From Amorphophallus konjac (taxonomy: Eukaryota; Streptophyta; Magnoliopsida; Alismatales; Araceae): DNA of 64,000 bases. Of this stretch, positions 20,289-32,350 are shown one piece after another (position 1 is the stretch's first letter; the number at the start of each line of letters is the position of its first letter). Where the stretch lies: contig CM040118.1 of the NCBI GenBank assembly GCA_022559845.1, positions 237,631,224 through 237,695,223 on the forward strand, written 5' to 3'. The translations under genes and the position numbers were made by a program. The notes below the pieces were generated by a model that did not search any database, was not told the origin of the DNA, and saw only the letters and a program-made list of their open reading frames with translations.

Positions 20289-22170
20289 TGATGGAAATAT
20301 CAGTTCAAGATTCAAAATTCACGAGCTTTGTGGGTTTGATGAGATCGACAGTTTACACAAAATCTGAGCTGAACCTTCTCCGAGTCAGGAAGTTTGACGG
20401 AACAAGCATCTCCGAGTGATCGGCAAGCAGCTTCATCAACAAATGCAATCAAATGGGCCATTCCATGCTAATCGTCTCATTTTATTGGGCCGTATACATG
20501 GGCCTAATGGGTCATCTCTATGAAATTTTATTCACAATAAAAGAGTCTTATTATGTATTTTAGTCTTTCGGTGTCTTTAAGTATTCCTAGGGAATCATGA
20601 TAAGAAGGTATTAAGTGTTAAGGAGTCTTATTATGTATTTTGATGTTTCCGATAGGGTGTCTTTTAGTATTCCTAGGAAGTCATGATACTAAGTGGTAAG
20701 TGTCTCTTAATCTTCCTTGTATGCCTATATAAGAGTCTTGTATCCCACGGTGGAAAAACAGTGAATGAAGATCTATTTTTGGAACCCATGTGAGTCCCAC
20801 GTAGGGGGACCTTTCCCCCTCCCTTATCTTCTTCCCTTCACCCCCCTGCAATTCCCATGGCCGCTAGTGCCTTTTCTTCCTTCCCTCTCCACGGGTGCGA
20901 TGCCCACTTCTTCCCTTCCTCAACCACGGGTGAGTGATGCCCTTCGTCTAATTCTCTCTCTCTATCTCTCTCCAATTCTCTCTCATCCCCATCCCAAATT
21001 CGGAATCCACTCTCTCTCCTCTCTTTCACCTCTAATTAAGACCCCTCCCCCTTCCCTATACCCCTCATTTAAGTCCCCTCCCCTCCCCTAGGTAGAACTC
21101 CCACTCCCTAGGCATTCTCTCCCCTTCCCCACACAACCTTTCGTCTTCCCAGGCACCCTTTCATCTCCCCAAGGCCCAATTTCGAATTTGGGTGTTCCCT
21201 CCTCTCTCTCTCACCACCCCATTACCTCCCCACCTCCCAAAAGCACCCCCCTGCAACCCCAGCCACGTCCATCCCCCCCCCCCCTCCCTTAACCCAAACC
21301 CACAAATCCCTTCCATCCCCCTTAATCCCCCCTCCTCAATCAGCTCCATTCGCAGGCAGAAATCAAGCCCGAGTTGCAGTCGATATTGGGAGCAGTTCCA
21401 GGCAGAATCGGCTTCCGGGTTCTTCATCAAAAACGTACGTTGGCGAGTCTTCTGACCAGGCGAGGTGGAATCGTCCTCTTCCGAGTTCGTGAGCATCGGC
21501 AGTGGCCAATCTCCCACGACTGCGCAGGAGGCTCCTGAACCCGACCAGAAGCTGAGGAAGACCACCACCACGCCCAACCCTGACGGAATCCGACTCCGAG
21601 CTGTTCAGAAAAGTTCCTCCCCTCTCTGTCAGCTCTCAGGAACAGAAGGCGGTTCGTCGATCGGAGCTCAAGGTGTGAAGTTATCAATTTCCTACCACTG
21701 TTGGGTCATTCTGTCCACCGATCCCCTCCTCCGACCCGTCCCCACTCAACGGGACCTGCACGTCCACACCGACATCCGACTGAGGCGAGACCAGTGCCGC
21801 TGGAAAGTAGTCGTACCCACGAATCCAACGCCACCTGCTGCGCACCAAACGGAGTTCGGGATTGCTCGTGGTGTCCATGTCAAGCTGCTGTTCAGAAGCT
21901 GCCCCTGCACAGAACCAGAACGGGGACCCCGCTCAGTCGTCCGTGGCGACCAGGTTCGGGCGGAACCAAAATTCAGAAAAATTGTGCTGTATCCCTACCC
22001 TGTTACGAAGCCAACGGCACCAACCGCGCCTCCGGCAAAATTCCAGAGTGCGATCTACAGCCACTTCAACAGCTGCTGGTCACAGATTCCAGAACCGGGC
22101 TGATAAAAGAATTTGGAGAAATATGAAAGAAGAGTCAGTTTTATGCCCGACGTTAATTCGTTTCACATCA
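20289..22170 (+). mobile_element. Element E 5' LTR
   Basis: It contains two ~80-bp direct repeats (20543-20622 and 20623 to about 20704) that begin GAGTCTTATTATGTATTTT, and a TATA box (TATATAAG, 20726-20733). A C-rich leader follows. Reading frames of up to 212 residues in the C-rich part have no known domain and are repeated in the other LTR. Confidence 0.92.
20543..20704 (+). repeat. 80-bp direct repeat upstream of the element E TATA box
   Basis: GAGTCTTATTATG starts both units (20543, 20623). TATTCCTAGG and TCATGATA recur in each. It lies just upstream of TATA, so it could be a duplicated promoter element. The same pair is in the 3' LTR, shifted by 1976 bases. Confidence 0.75.
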
Positions 22171-22264
22171 ATTGGTATCAGAGCTTAGGGAATCGGGCCG
22201 TCCCATCGGACCGAGATCCTGAGCTTTGAGGTTCGAGGTCGAACCTCCTCCAAGCGGAGGAGTA
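22171..22264 (+). other. Element E internal region: primer site, two hairpins, purine tract
   Basis: The primer site TGGTATCAGAGC is at 22173-22184. GAGGTTCG / CGAACCTC and CCTCC / GGAGG can form stems before the purine tract. Nothing else is present. Confidence 0.9.
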
Positions 22265-24146
22265 TGATGGAAATATCAGTTCAAGATTCAAAATTCACGA
22301 GCTTTGTGGGTTTGATGAGATCGACAGTTTACACAAAATCTGAGCTGAACCTTCTCCGAGTCAGGAAGTTTGACGGAACAAGCATCTCCGAGTGATCGGC
22401 AAGCAGCTTCATCAACAAATGCAATCAAATGGGCCATTCCATGCTAATCGTCTCATTTTATTGGGCCGTATACATGGGCCTAATGGGTCATCTCTATGAA
22501 ATTTTATTCACAATAAAAGAGTCTTATTATGTATTTTAGTCTTTCGGTGTCTTTAAGTATTCCTAGGGAATCATGATAAGAAGGTATTAAGTGTTAAGGA
22601 GTCTTATTATGTATTTTGATGTTTCCGATAGGGTGTCTTTTAGTATTCCTAGGAAGTCATGATACTAAGTGGTAAGTGTCTCTTAATCTTCCTTGTATGC
22701 CTATATAAGAGTCTTGTATCCCACGGTGGAAAAACAGTGAATGAAGATCTATTTTTGGAACCCATGTGAGTCCCACGTAGGGGGACCTTTCCCCCTCCCT
22801 TATCTTCTTCCCTTCACCCCCCTGCAATTCCCATGGCCGCTAGTGCCTTTTCTTCCTTCCCTCTCCACGGGTGCGATGCCCACTTCTTCCCTTCCTCAAC
22901 CACGGGTGAGTGATGCCCTTCGTCTAATTCTCTCTCTCTATCTCTCTCCAATTCTCTCTCATCCCCATCCCAAATTCGGAATCCACTCTCTCTCCTCTCT
23001 TTCACCTCTAATTAAGACCCCTCCCCCTTCCCTATACCCCTCATTTAAGTCCCCTCCCCTCCCCTAGGTAGAACTCCCACTCCCTAGGCATTCTCTCCCC
23101 TTCCCCACACAACCTTTCGTCTTCCCAGGCACCCTTTCATCTCCCCAAGGCCCAATTTCGAATTTGGGTGTTCCCTCCTCTCTCTCTCACCACCCCATTA
23201 CCTCCCCACCTCCCAAAAGCACCCCCCTGCAACCCCAGCCACGTCCATCCCCCCCCCCCCTCCCTTAACCCAAACCCACAAATCCCTTCCATCCCCCTTA
23301 ATCCCCCCTCCTCAATCAGCTCCATTCGCAGGCAGAAATCAAGCCCGAGTTGCAGTCGATATTGGGAGCAGTTCCAGGCAGAATCGGCTTCCGGGTTCTT
23401 CATCAAAAACGTACGTTGGCGAGTCTTCTGACCAGGCGAGGTGGAATCGTCCTCTTCCGAGTTCGTGAGCATCGGCAGTGGCCAATCTCCCACGACTGCG
23501 CAGGATGCTCCTGAACCCGACCAGAAGCTGAGGAAGACCACCACCACGCCCAGCCCTGACGGAATCCGACTCCGAGCTGTTCAGCAAAGTTCCTCCCCTC
23601 TCTGTCAGCTCTCAGGAACAGAAGGCGGTTCGTCGATCGGAGCTCAAGGTGTGAAGTTATCAATTTCCTACCACTGTTGGGTCATTCTGTCCACCGATCC
23701 CCTCCTCCGACCCGTCCCCACTCAACGGGACCTGCACGTCCACACCGACATCCGACTGAGGCGAGACCAGTGCCGCTGGAAAGTAGTCGTCCCCACGAAT
23801 CCAACGCCACCTGCTGCGCACCAAACGGAGTTCGGGATTGCTCGTGGTGTCCATGTCAAGCCGCTGTTCAGAAGCTGCCCCTGCACAGAACCAGAACGGG
23901 GACCCCGCTCAGTCGTCCGTGGCGACCAGGTTCGGGCGGAACCAAAATTCAGAAAAATTGTGCTGTATCCCTACCCTGTTACGAAGCCAACGGCACCAAC
24001 CGCGCCTCCGGCAAAATTCCAGAGTGCGATCTACAGCCACTTCAACAGCTGCTGGTCACAGATTCCAGAACCGGGCTGATAAAAGAATTTGGAGAAATAT
24101 GAAAGAAGAGTCAGTTTTATGCCCGACGTTAATTCGTTTCACATCA
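22265..24146 (+). mobile_element. Element E 3' LTR
   Basis: Same length as the 5' LTR, with five differences seen by eye, four of them between about 23500 and 23800. TATA is at 22702-22709. Confidence 0.92.
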
Positions 24147-24151
24147 CTTCC

Positions 24152-25510
24152 TCCCTTCTACTTCGTCTCCGGTTCGAGTTCGCATGTTCCAGATTCGGCC
24201 CCGAGTTGCAGCGGCGTCCCCATCCGGTGCGGGTCGAATCCGAGCCCCTCCTTTTTTTGGTGGATACTTCTACGAGTCGGCAGCGTGTGGGCTTTGGTTT
24301 TGCCTCGATCCGAGGTCGGCACCACCCGTGGCGAGTTTTCTCGTGAGCTAGCGCAGGAGCCTCCCTCTCTGCGCGCCCAGATCCACCCTCCTTCTTGCGA
24401 AAATCCCACAGGACGGAAAACTCTGATTTTGGAGCTGATTTCTTCAGGGTTTGTACCTCTCGTCGTCCTCTTTCCAACGCCGCCAACCTCGTCTTGTTCC
24501 GACGTCCGAGCTGTTCGTGGCGTCCGTTCCCGTGAGGTCGCGCGGGCCTGCCCAGTCCACCCGGTGCCAGGACAACCGGAGACTTCCAAAGTTCACAGCG
24601 TCCAACCACGACCAGATCTGACCGAGCTCTTTGGTCCGGACCTGCTTCTCTGCGTCCCCGACGTCCTCCCACAAGCGGGGCCTCGATCGCCTACCGGAGC
24701 AGCGAGTTACCATTTTCCCCGCTCGACAGCGCAGTTCTGGGAGCAGATTCCTTGTCCCCACTTGCAGGTGTGGCCACGGCTTCCACGGACGGAATCTGAG
24801 CACGCCTTTTGGCCGAGGCTTCCTCCTGCGACCTAACTACGCGCCCTCGCTGACGGCGCCCCAATCAGACTCCGGATCCATTCGTGGGAACGTTTACCAC
24901 CGAGTCGCGTGTTGCTGCGATTCTGCCGATCGTCATTCGGACCCTCCTCGTGGCCAACCCTTCACCGAGTGCCTCCCGTCAGCCCGTGTATCGGCCGCCC
25001 CGAATGGAATTGTTGTAGCCTGTTATCTCCCTGCGAGGAGTGGGCACCATTGCTGGCTTGTACCTATTCTTTCATTGTGTGTATCGGGGTTGTCGGTCTC
25101 GGCCGGGGTTCCTTCCCCACGCCTAGGCGTGGAGGTACATGCGACGCTCCCCCCCCCCTTGGCATTTTGCTTTACTTGTATGTGATCTTGTATGCCGCGT
25201 GAGAGTGTAGGGATCCTAGCTAGCATTCAACACCGCGAGATCGTGAGTGAGAGTATCTCATTCCGTGGCCCTAGTCGAGCACCGAGCTCGGACTAGACTC
25301 CTATAGTTGCGCGTCGGCTCCTTTGCCGCTTTGATCCACTCGCTTCCCTCATAGGGACGACCGTGGACTTGGGTTTCTTGTTGTGAGACGCCTCTCTTCG
25401 GAGGAATAGTACGGAGGTCGATCTCTCGGCTTGCCTTGTCTCGTGTGAGTGCTGGCCGCACTTGGTCTTCATCATAGGTTTAGTCCATTTGTCAGTTCCG
25501 TCCCGCATCA
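24152..25510 (+). mobile_element. Element D 3' LTR, second segment
   Basis: It resumes at CTCCCTTCTACTTCG and matches 15538-16894, ending CCCGCATCA. The flanking duplication ACGGA follows at 25511-25515. Confidence 0.92.
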
Positions 25511-25515
25511 ACGGA

Positions 25516-26801
25516 TGTTTAGACTTTGAAGATCCACTATGGATGTATAGACTTTGGCAAGAAATTGGTTGTACAGACTTCAACACAGCTGCGATGTACA
25601 AGCTTTGACAAAGCAGCGTTGTACAGACTTGATGAAGCTTCAGATGAATGAATGTATAGACTTGAAACAGAAGTCAGGCAAGCGTTGTGTAGACTTGGCC
25701 AGAACGTAGGAAAAGGTATGAGTGTATAGACTTGGCCAAGCGTAGGAAAAGATGTGGAGTGATGTGTAGACTTTGCGTTCAACTGGATGTATAGGCTTGG
25801 AGGGTTCACTGATGGCTGTACAGACTTGGGCGTTGTATAGACTTGGAACGGCTTCAAGGTAACAATGTACATACTTTGAAACCAAGAGTGTATAGACTTG
25901 AAAGTTCAAGACCACGATGTATAGACTTTACACAGGAGTGCCTGAAGCGATGTACAGACTTGGAGTGCCAAAGCCATTGTATAGACTTGGCGTGCCGAAG
26001 CCATTGTATAGACTTGGCGAATGGCTTGAAACACAAGGATGCTGCTCGCTGTACAGACTTGAGGTTTCAACAGTATGATGTACACACTTGAAAGGATTTG
26101 AAGGCAATGTATCGACTTTAAAAACCAAAGGCAGTGTATAGACTTGATGCAGTTCCTCTGCCAATGTACATACTTTGATTCCCAAATGCGAAGCACACGA
26201 TGCAAAGACTCTATACAGACTTCATGGCATGCAGCAATACACTTGACGATGTATAGACTTCACATTCAATATGCATGAGACCTTGTACATGGGCTGTACA
26301 GACTCAATGTGTGCTAGCCTGTGGATGTATGGACTTCATAAACAAGATGCAATGCTGACTGATGTAGACACTTGGCAAATAGAGTGATGTATGAACTACC
26401 ATGTACAGACTTTAAGACTTAATGAGCAACCCGGTGAATAGACTTGGCGATTGCGAGAGCATGCGAAGTACAGACTTTGTGTTGTGAGCACATGCTGTAC
26501 AGACTTGCTAAGATCCATGAACAAATGGCGTTGTATAGAATTTACGAAGAGCACACGAAGCAATGTGTGGACTTGGTGACTCACGCAGACAGATGAGTGA
26601 ACAGTCTATGCCATGCTCACAGTTAATCAATGTACCAAGTTCTGAATGAGTAGTTCTGAATGAAGTAAACACATAAGACATCAATTTGTCATCATCAGAA
26701 CACACGTAAACTATGTCATCATCAAAACATAAGTCAACACATATGACATCAAACATATGAGAGTCATAGTGTTTGTCATCATCAAAACATAATATCCAAC
26801 A
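25516..26801 (-). mobile_element. Element C 3' LTR, second segment
   Basis: It matches about 34190-35462 of the right LTR. It carries the rest of the motif array to about 26560. On the - strand it begins TGTTGGATATTATG, at the right edge (26801). Confidence 0.93.
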
Positions 26802-27654
26802 ATCTCCCCCTTTTTGATGATGGCAATACTATGAGTCTTACGAATGAAGGAAATGGAATATTCAGACTAGACTCATCAAAGTATTCTCCCCCTTTGACTT
26901 CATCAAAAAGAAAAACAATACTTTGATAATCTAGTGATGTCATATGAGACACTCAATATAGTTCAGCAGATGAGTGCAACACAATATCAGAAGCATTTAA
27001 ATCAATTCTCCCCCTTAGTCAAACAACTTATGCAGTCATGTATATGCAACAAATACTCCCCCTTTGACATGGCAGAAGATATAGAGCTAATGCAGACAAT
27101 CTAGCACATTGTCCCCTTACGCATATAGTCTCTCAACCAGACCAGAGAATTCTGCCCTTATGATCCATGATGCAAGAGAAATCTACAAGGATGAACTTTT
27201 GTTATCCAAAGGCTGCAACTCTCATATATGACAACCAGTCTGAATCAAAACACAGTGATAAAGCAGATTCAACAATTTGTGAAAATTGAGATATTGAACT
27301 TTTCAGCAAGATACCAACTTCATAAAATCAAATTTTTAAGTTCTGGATTCCTCCATCATAAAAGCTTATGAAACCTTTATTGTCAGATATGGTTTAAGAA
27401 TGATGTAAACTGAAATTTTTCAAAAGAAATTGTACTCATATCTGAACCAACACTTAATAAAAAGGAACTACAAGCTCATATAAGATTCTAGTTCAACCAA
27501 CTTCTATCTTACTTAGTTTACTTTCCATGACATCTTTAACAGAAACATAAGTGAATGCACCTGAATTTTAATTGTTCTTTCAGAAATTTGATTTACACTT
27601 GTTCATATCTTTCTTTAATGAACAATTTTGGTTTATCAGCACCTTTTGACGTGG

Positions 27655-27800
27655 AGAGACACCTTGATCAGATGTCAGAATCCCCAGTTACTGAGTGTGA
27701 CAACCGTATTGCTTCTTCCATTTTAGAGAACAGAGGTAGCAATAAAATTATCTTTGGCATGAGGATACACCTTGATCAGAGGCCAGAATCCCCAGTTACT
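27655..27800 (-). other. Conserved-loop hairpins, element C (two copies)
   Basis: On the - strand both copies contain TCTGATCAAGGTGT. Copy 2 (27760-27800) has stem GGGGAT / ATCCTC, and copy 1 (27655-27695) GGGGA / TCTCC. Each is preceded by AGTAACT, as in F. Confidence 0.68.
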
Positions 27801-28909
27801 TAATACAACTATGCCATTGCTCTGCCATATTTTCACAATAATTTCAAATCATATCTTTAAACAGAGTTAACCATGGTACTTCATGACACAATCCTTTGGA
27901 CAGGTTTCTCAGTAACCACAGTCATTGCTCTGTCCATACTTTGACTTAAAAAGGATTCAGAACAAGTAAACAACAATATATACTATATATCTCAGTCAAC
28001 GTAGACATGGATATCAACTTTTCAGATTTCAGAAAGTCTTACATGAATTTACATGAAGCAGACAGTTAAAGTTTATTAAGAGGTTGAAACAGATATTTTC
28101 AAGTTTCTTGTGACCAAACAAGAGTACATAAGACTTAAACCACTTCCAGTTAACAAATGTTCTTAAGCATGTATAATGGAAGGTTCCTCATTAAAGATAT
28201 CTTAACTTTTATGAAGTAGTATTCAGGCTGAAGGTTTACTTCATATCTCAGCAGAGTAATTCAAGTGAGAATATTCAACAAACAGCATGGATTCTGAAGA
28301 ATTGTAGCAAATGAGCTGCTCTTGAGTAAAGAGGTTCAAAGTTGACTGAATAGAGGAAAAGCTCTCATTCAGCAGATTTAGGAGAGACAAACAGATACCA
28401 ATAAGGTATGCATTCAGATTATGAACAACTTCAGAAGGAGTCAAGAAATCATTTGATACCAATTTAAATGATGGAATCACTGACACTTCAGATATGACAA
28501 GATGAATCATATAGCTGGAGAGGAACGGATTAAGCATGCTCCCCCTATCTATATGCAGTGGCATTTCCCTTCCTCTCTTTTTTTTTTTGATTTTTCAAAG
28601 AAGTGATATGCTATGCAATGATTCCCTCTAACTAAAAACACTGAATCATCCTATATGTCATGCAGACAATGTAGATGATGAATGACTATGCAACAACAGA
28701 TTTAACATGCTATGCAGTAAATCTAAAAACAGTTGAGTGATTTCAGATGTGTGATTAATGCTCCCCCTAAATGTATGCATTCAATCTATCTTTTTGGCAT
28801 TTTCAATGTAAAGAAATGCAATGCAATTAACTACATGTATGCACGGGCATGAAGCAAAATATTCACATGAAGATGCAGACATTCTCTGATATGCAAATTT
28901 GACCCTTGG

Positions 28910-29005
28910 TACTTGGCGGAGAACTTGGCCTAAAAGACCATCTCACACATAGTAATAACCTCTAGACAGATTTCCTCTGCCCTTTAGTAGCTTTCCATTT
29001 ATATA
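28910..29005 (-). other. TATA-like word and conserved folded block, element C
   Basis: On the - strand TATATAAAT (28997-29005) precedes TACT / AGTA and GGC / GCC pairings around the hairpin TGGTCT / AGGCCA (28926-28940). Compared with A and F, one pair has become a G-U wobble, so pairing is kept. Confidence 0.7.
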
Positions 29006-29269
29006 CGAAGTGGTCATGCATGACAATGCAATATAGACAGTCCTATATGCATCAGATTTTCAATGATTGTATGTCATGTGCATGTTTATGCCATTCTCAT
29101 ATATGCACATAGCTCACAGTACAAACAAGAAAGCCCACACAGATCAATGCAAGAGTCAAACCAATTAAAATAAAACATGTATGCATGAAGCTATGATTTC
29201 TCAGCTCAACCATAATTTTCATTTGAACAGATTTGAGAAATTTACCTGAATGAGGTTTTATCAACTTGG

Positions 29270-29316
29270 GTGCCTTGGTTTATTTCCCCCTTTCTATTCT
29301 TCAGCATCCAAGGCAC
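29270..29316 (-). other. Hairpin directly after gag, element C
   Basis: GTGCCTTGG pairs with CCAAGGCAC, as in A and F. The loop differs but keeps AAAGGGGG. A CTTGCAG acceptor-like word lies just before it on the - strand. Confidence 0.82.
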
Positions 29317-29333
29317 ACCTGCAAGTTAGCACA

Positions 29334-31532
29334 CTATTTTGCATGGGCAGGTACCCAAACAGTCTTGGGTCCTACATGGTTAATAGTGACACCTTTGGTA
29401 GGTGTTCTAAACAACCTTATAGCATTTAGGTCATCAGATCTTATCAGATGACAATTATTCATTGAATGACCTAATATATCACAATAATAGCAAGAGGCAA
29501 CAGATTTCAGATTTGTTTTATGCACATTCTGATTAGCATGAGTTCTATGTGCATTTGCATGAAATTTTCTGTTAACAGAATTAAGATTCTGTTTACCAAC
29601 ATAAGCCAGCCAACAGTCAGCAGCTCTATGGCCTGACTTCCCACATTCAAAACATGTAAGTGTTTTCTTTTCAAACACAAATTCATTTCTATCAGAAATA
29701 TTTCTATTGACAGGGAATTTACCAGATTTATTGTTAAACTTCCTTCCCTGAGCATGCCAACAATGGGCTGCAATGTGGCCCATCTTGCCACAGTGAAAAC
29801 ATGAACTAGAATTTCTTCCACCAGCCCTCATCCAGCATTCAATGGCCCTGTGGCCTGTCTTTCCACACTCAAAGCATGTAATGAGCTTATTTTTAAAAAC
29901 AAATTGGTTCTTATTAGGACCATGCTGGCTTGCAAGAGATTTACCATGATATGAATGAGATGCTTTCTTATCATTTGCAAACCAGCATTGTGCAATTGTG
30001 TGTCCTAATTTACCACAGTGAAAATATTCAATTCTCTTTTTCTGAAATGAAGGATTTCTATCATGAAGGTTCCTAGCAGTCATATCATCATTCTCCATCA
30101 ATTTACATTCATGCATCAGATGACCAAATTTATGACAATAATGGCATGACATTTTCTTTTTAGATGCATGTGAATGTGTGTGTGGACTTCGATCAACATG
30201 CCCTAATGAACCCTTTTTATTTATATTCTGTTTTCCAATCTTTTTCTGATTTTTGTTCTGTTCTTCAGTTTTCTGAACAATTGGTTGTTTATCTTTTGAA
30301 GTAGTGGCTACATTTGAAGCCTTTACAAAAGATGTCATCAACTTGCTCTGAAATTCTTTCTTGTTACCATTATTGTAGCCCAGCCCTTCCTTCCTAGTGT
30401 TGATTTTTACACCTAGTAGCTTGTCTAGGTTTTTCTGCCCACTTATGAATTTTGACAAAGTATTGTTCAGATCATTTATTTCAGATTGAAGAGAAGAGAC
30501 CTGATGTTCATAGTTGACTATATCTTCTTCACAGACCAGAATTTGTTGATGCATCACATCATTTAAAGTTTTAAGGGTATCAATTTCTGATTTCAGTTTG
30601 AGCTCATTTTGATTTTCATCAACATATTTCCCTTTTTCAAATGTCAGCAATCTCTCTGACATGGTGGAGTTCAACTGTTTTAGTTTCTCAATTTCCTCCT
30701 TTAGACTAGTGTTCTCCTGCTCAAGTTTATCATCATCAAACAAAACATCAGTTAAGAAACTTGGATATTCTGATTTACAGTTTTCAAAATTTTCTTGCAA
30801 TTTTAAGTTCGCAACACTAACAGCCTTGAACTCTTCATTGATCAATTTATTTTCATTCTGAAGACTGATTAGTTTTTGTTCAGATTCTTGACATTGATTT
30901 CTGAGTTTAGTGTTTTCAGATTTAACATGATCAAGTTCTGATCGGATTCCATCTAGTTTCGACACTTGTCTTCTGAGTATCTCATTTACAGTTTTCAGAA
31001 TTTCAGGATTTTCAAAATTTTCATTTCCAGAAATAGGATCCCCTAGACTTGTTAATTTCTTTATCAGACTTTTATTCTTCTTCCTCAACTTTTCATGGGA
31101 GTTTAACAGATTAGCATAGGCATCCTCCCAGTCATCTAAAGTGAAACTATCGAAAGGATTGATTACCTCTTCAGCATCTCCAAATTTATCTTGATCAGTG
31201 CTATGGTCGCTCTTATCAGCCATCAGGCAGCTGTCCTCATTCATCCTCTGAGCTAGCTTCAACTGATCCAGAATGTCCTTTGCGGACCTGCAGTCATAAA
31301 AACAAGAGTGTAGAGCCTTGTCAGTAGCTTCTTTCATTAATCTCAAAACTTTCTGATTCTCTCCATTTCTTGATCTATCACTTTTAGTCCATTTGGACTC
31401 TTCCTTTGGCAGTCTGTGAGGACCATGTGAAATTAACTTCCACAGATCCGGATCCATCAATTCCACATAATTGTGTAGACTGCTAACCCATGAATTAAAG
31501 TTAGAACCATTGTAAACCGGTGGAGAACCCAT
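29334..31532 (-). CDS. gag: gag of element C, intact, six CCHC positions
   Basis: This is an uninterrupted frame of 732 residues starting MGSPPVYNGSNFNSW, 107 bases after the primer site. In order it has a shortened UBN2-like region (LWKLISHGPHR), the DDWEDAY segment (about residue 130), a Glu/Lys/Asn-rich coiled coil (about 145-370), the GLGY box (about 395), and knuckles from about 460 to 690. It ends in GPKTVWVPAHAK. Five knuckles are canonical CX2CX4HX4C; the second has Tyr for the first Cys (EYFHCGKLGH). The expected role is RNA binding and particle assembly. The UBN2 part lacks its second half compared with H. No pol follows. An open frame of this length suggests recent constraint. Confidence 0.9.
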   Translation of the reverse strand: MGSPPVYNGSNFNSWVSSLHNYVELMDPDLWKLISHGPHRLPKEESKWTKSDRSRNGENQKVLRLMKEATDKALHSCFYDCRSAKDILDQLKLAQRMNEDSCLMADKSDHSTDQDKFGDAEEVINPFDSFTLDDWEDAYANLLNSHEKLRKKNKSLIKKLTSLGDPISGNENFENPEILKTVNEILRRQVSKLDGIRSELDHVKSENTKLRNQCQESEQKLISLQNENKLINEEFKAVSVANLKLQENFENCKSEYPSFLTDVLFDDDKLEQENTSLKEEIEKLKQLNSTMSERLLTFEKGKYVDENQNELKLKSEIDTLKTLNDVMHQQILVCEEDIVNYEHQVSSLQSEINDLNNTLSKFISGQKNLDKLLGVKINTRKEGLGYNNGNKKEFQSKLMTSFVKASNVATTSKDKQPIVQKTEEQNKNQKKIGKQNINKKGSLGHVDRSPHTHSHASKKKMSCHYCHKFGHLMHECKLMENDDMTARNLHDRNPSFQKKRIEYFHCGKLGHTIAQCWFANDKKASHSYHGKSLASQHGPNKNQFVFKNKLITCFECGKTGHRAIECWMRAGGRNSSSCFHCGKMGHIAAHCWHAQGRKFNNKSGKFPVNRNISDRNEFVFEKKTLTCFECGKSGHRAADCWLAYVGKQNLNSVNRKFHANAHRTHANQNVHKTNLKSVASCYYCDILGHSMNNCHLIRSDDLNAIRLFRTPTKGVTINHVGPKTVWVPAHAK

Positions 31533-31638
31533 GGATTAAATTGGCAAGTAGATTTATGCAGCAGAGAGTAAATTCAGAAATGCACCAAGGGACAATAGGT
31601 TCCTCTGCAGATCGTTGGATCTGATCAATCAGAGAACC

Positions 31639-31650
31639 GCTCTGATACCA
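31639..31650 (-). other. Primer binding site of element C
   Basis: The + strand GCTCTGATACCA is the reverse of TGGTATCAGAGC, a perfect tRNA-iMet site two bases from the LTR end at 31653. Confidence 0.93.
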
Positions 31651-31909
31651 ATTGATAGGTTGCAAGGCCTGGATACAGAGGGGGGGTGAATGTATCCTGC
31701 TCTAAAAATCGCCCAATTAAAACTCTAATGCTCAAGTATGCGGAATTAAAAGCAGATTATGAAATGTGCTGAAAATGCTTAGAAGCAACTCAGCAAGACA
31801 ACACAAATCTATTAGCTCTCACACGCTCCTAAGCAAACATCTAAAGATCGCAGCAGAGAAAATAACATATAAGGAAAAACACACCACAAGAGAACACCAA
31901 GATTTTTTA

Positions 31910-32350
31910 GGTGGTTCGGTCCAAAGACCTACGTCCACCCCTCACTCCAAGTCGGACTGAGGCTTCCACTAGCTAGGCTAGAAACTGCAGACTCAGTCTG
32001 CAACAAATTGCTGCCACACAGCTTGACCAGGGGAACAACCTCCCCTCTTCCTCCCAACCGGAGGGACACCCCAAGTGACTCCCAGCCACTTGGGAACTAG
32101 AGACGCAAGTCTCTCTTCCTCCAGACTAGGAGGGAACACCTAGTCTTGTAACCACAAGACCAGAACCGGAGGATCAATCCTCCCTTCCTCCAAACCGGAG
32201 GGAAACCTAGAGACCTAAGTCTCTCTTCCTCTGAAACCCAGAGGGAAGCACAGGTGACACCAAGCCACCTGCAAACTAGAGGTCTCGGACCTCTCTTCCT
32301 CCCAACTGGAGGGAACCCGACCTCACACAAGAGAGTCGGAAGAACAACTG
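31910..32350 (-). repeat. Conserved hairpin and hairpin chain, element C right LTR
   Basis: The conserved hairpin is at 31910-31939. Stems such as GCAGACT / AGTCTGC, AGAGAC / GTCTCT and CCGGAGG / CCTCC follow each other with little space, as in A. Bases have diverged from A but the chain layout is kept. Confidence 0.75.

Larger units (their letters stand above)
20289..24146 (+). mobile_element. Element E: minimal LTR retrotransposon with a 94-bp internal region
   Basis: Two LTRs of exactly 1882 bp (20289-22170 and 22265-24146) flank only 94 bases. These hold a perfect tRNA-Met primer site at one end and a purine-rich tract (GCGGAGGAGTA) at the other. LTRs run TGATGGAA to CACATCA. I found five substitutions between them by eye. 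Exact CTTCC duplications show a true insertion. There is no gag or pol, so all proteins must come from another element. The LTR is far longer than in TRIM elements, and the interior is far shorter than in LARD elements. Confidence 0.93.
14904..25510 (+). mobile_element. Element D: deleted, non-autonomous chromodomain Ty3/gypsy element
   Basis: The 5' LTR is 14904-16894 (1991 bp), the internal part 16895-19654, and the 3' LTR 19655-20288 plus 24152-25510 (1993 bp net, interrupted by E). LTRs run TGGTGAGG to GCATCA and are nearly identical. A perfect primer site and exact ACGGA duplications are present. The internal part keeps a gag-like frame and an integrase C-terminus with chromodomain, but has no protease, reverse transcriptase, RNase H or integrase core. 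Confidence 0.92.
26802..29333 (-). other. Element C non-coding internal region and polypurine cluster
   Basis: There is no pol. Next to the LTR, several TCTCCCCCTTT runs (about 26803, 26884, 27006, 27055) are polypurine tracts on the - strand. CTTTTTGATGA (26810-26820) and TCATCAAAAAG (26900-26910) form an 11-base inverted repeat, as in A and F. Further in lie two conserved-loop hairpins (27655-27695, 27760-27800), the folded block (28910-29005) and the hairpin after gag (29270-29316). Confidence 0.82.

Noticed and set aside
21465..22103. Reading frame of 212 residues, present in both LTRs of E (also 23441-24079)
   Set aside because: No known domain, Pro/Ser-rich from C-rich DNA, lies wholly in the LTR and has similar-length overlapping frames. 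Absence of stops is expected from composition.
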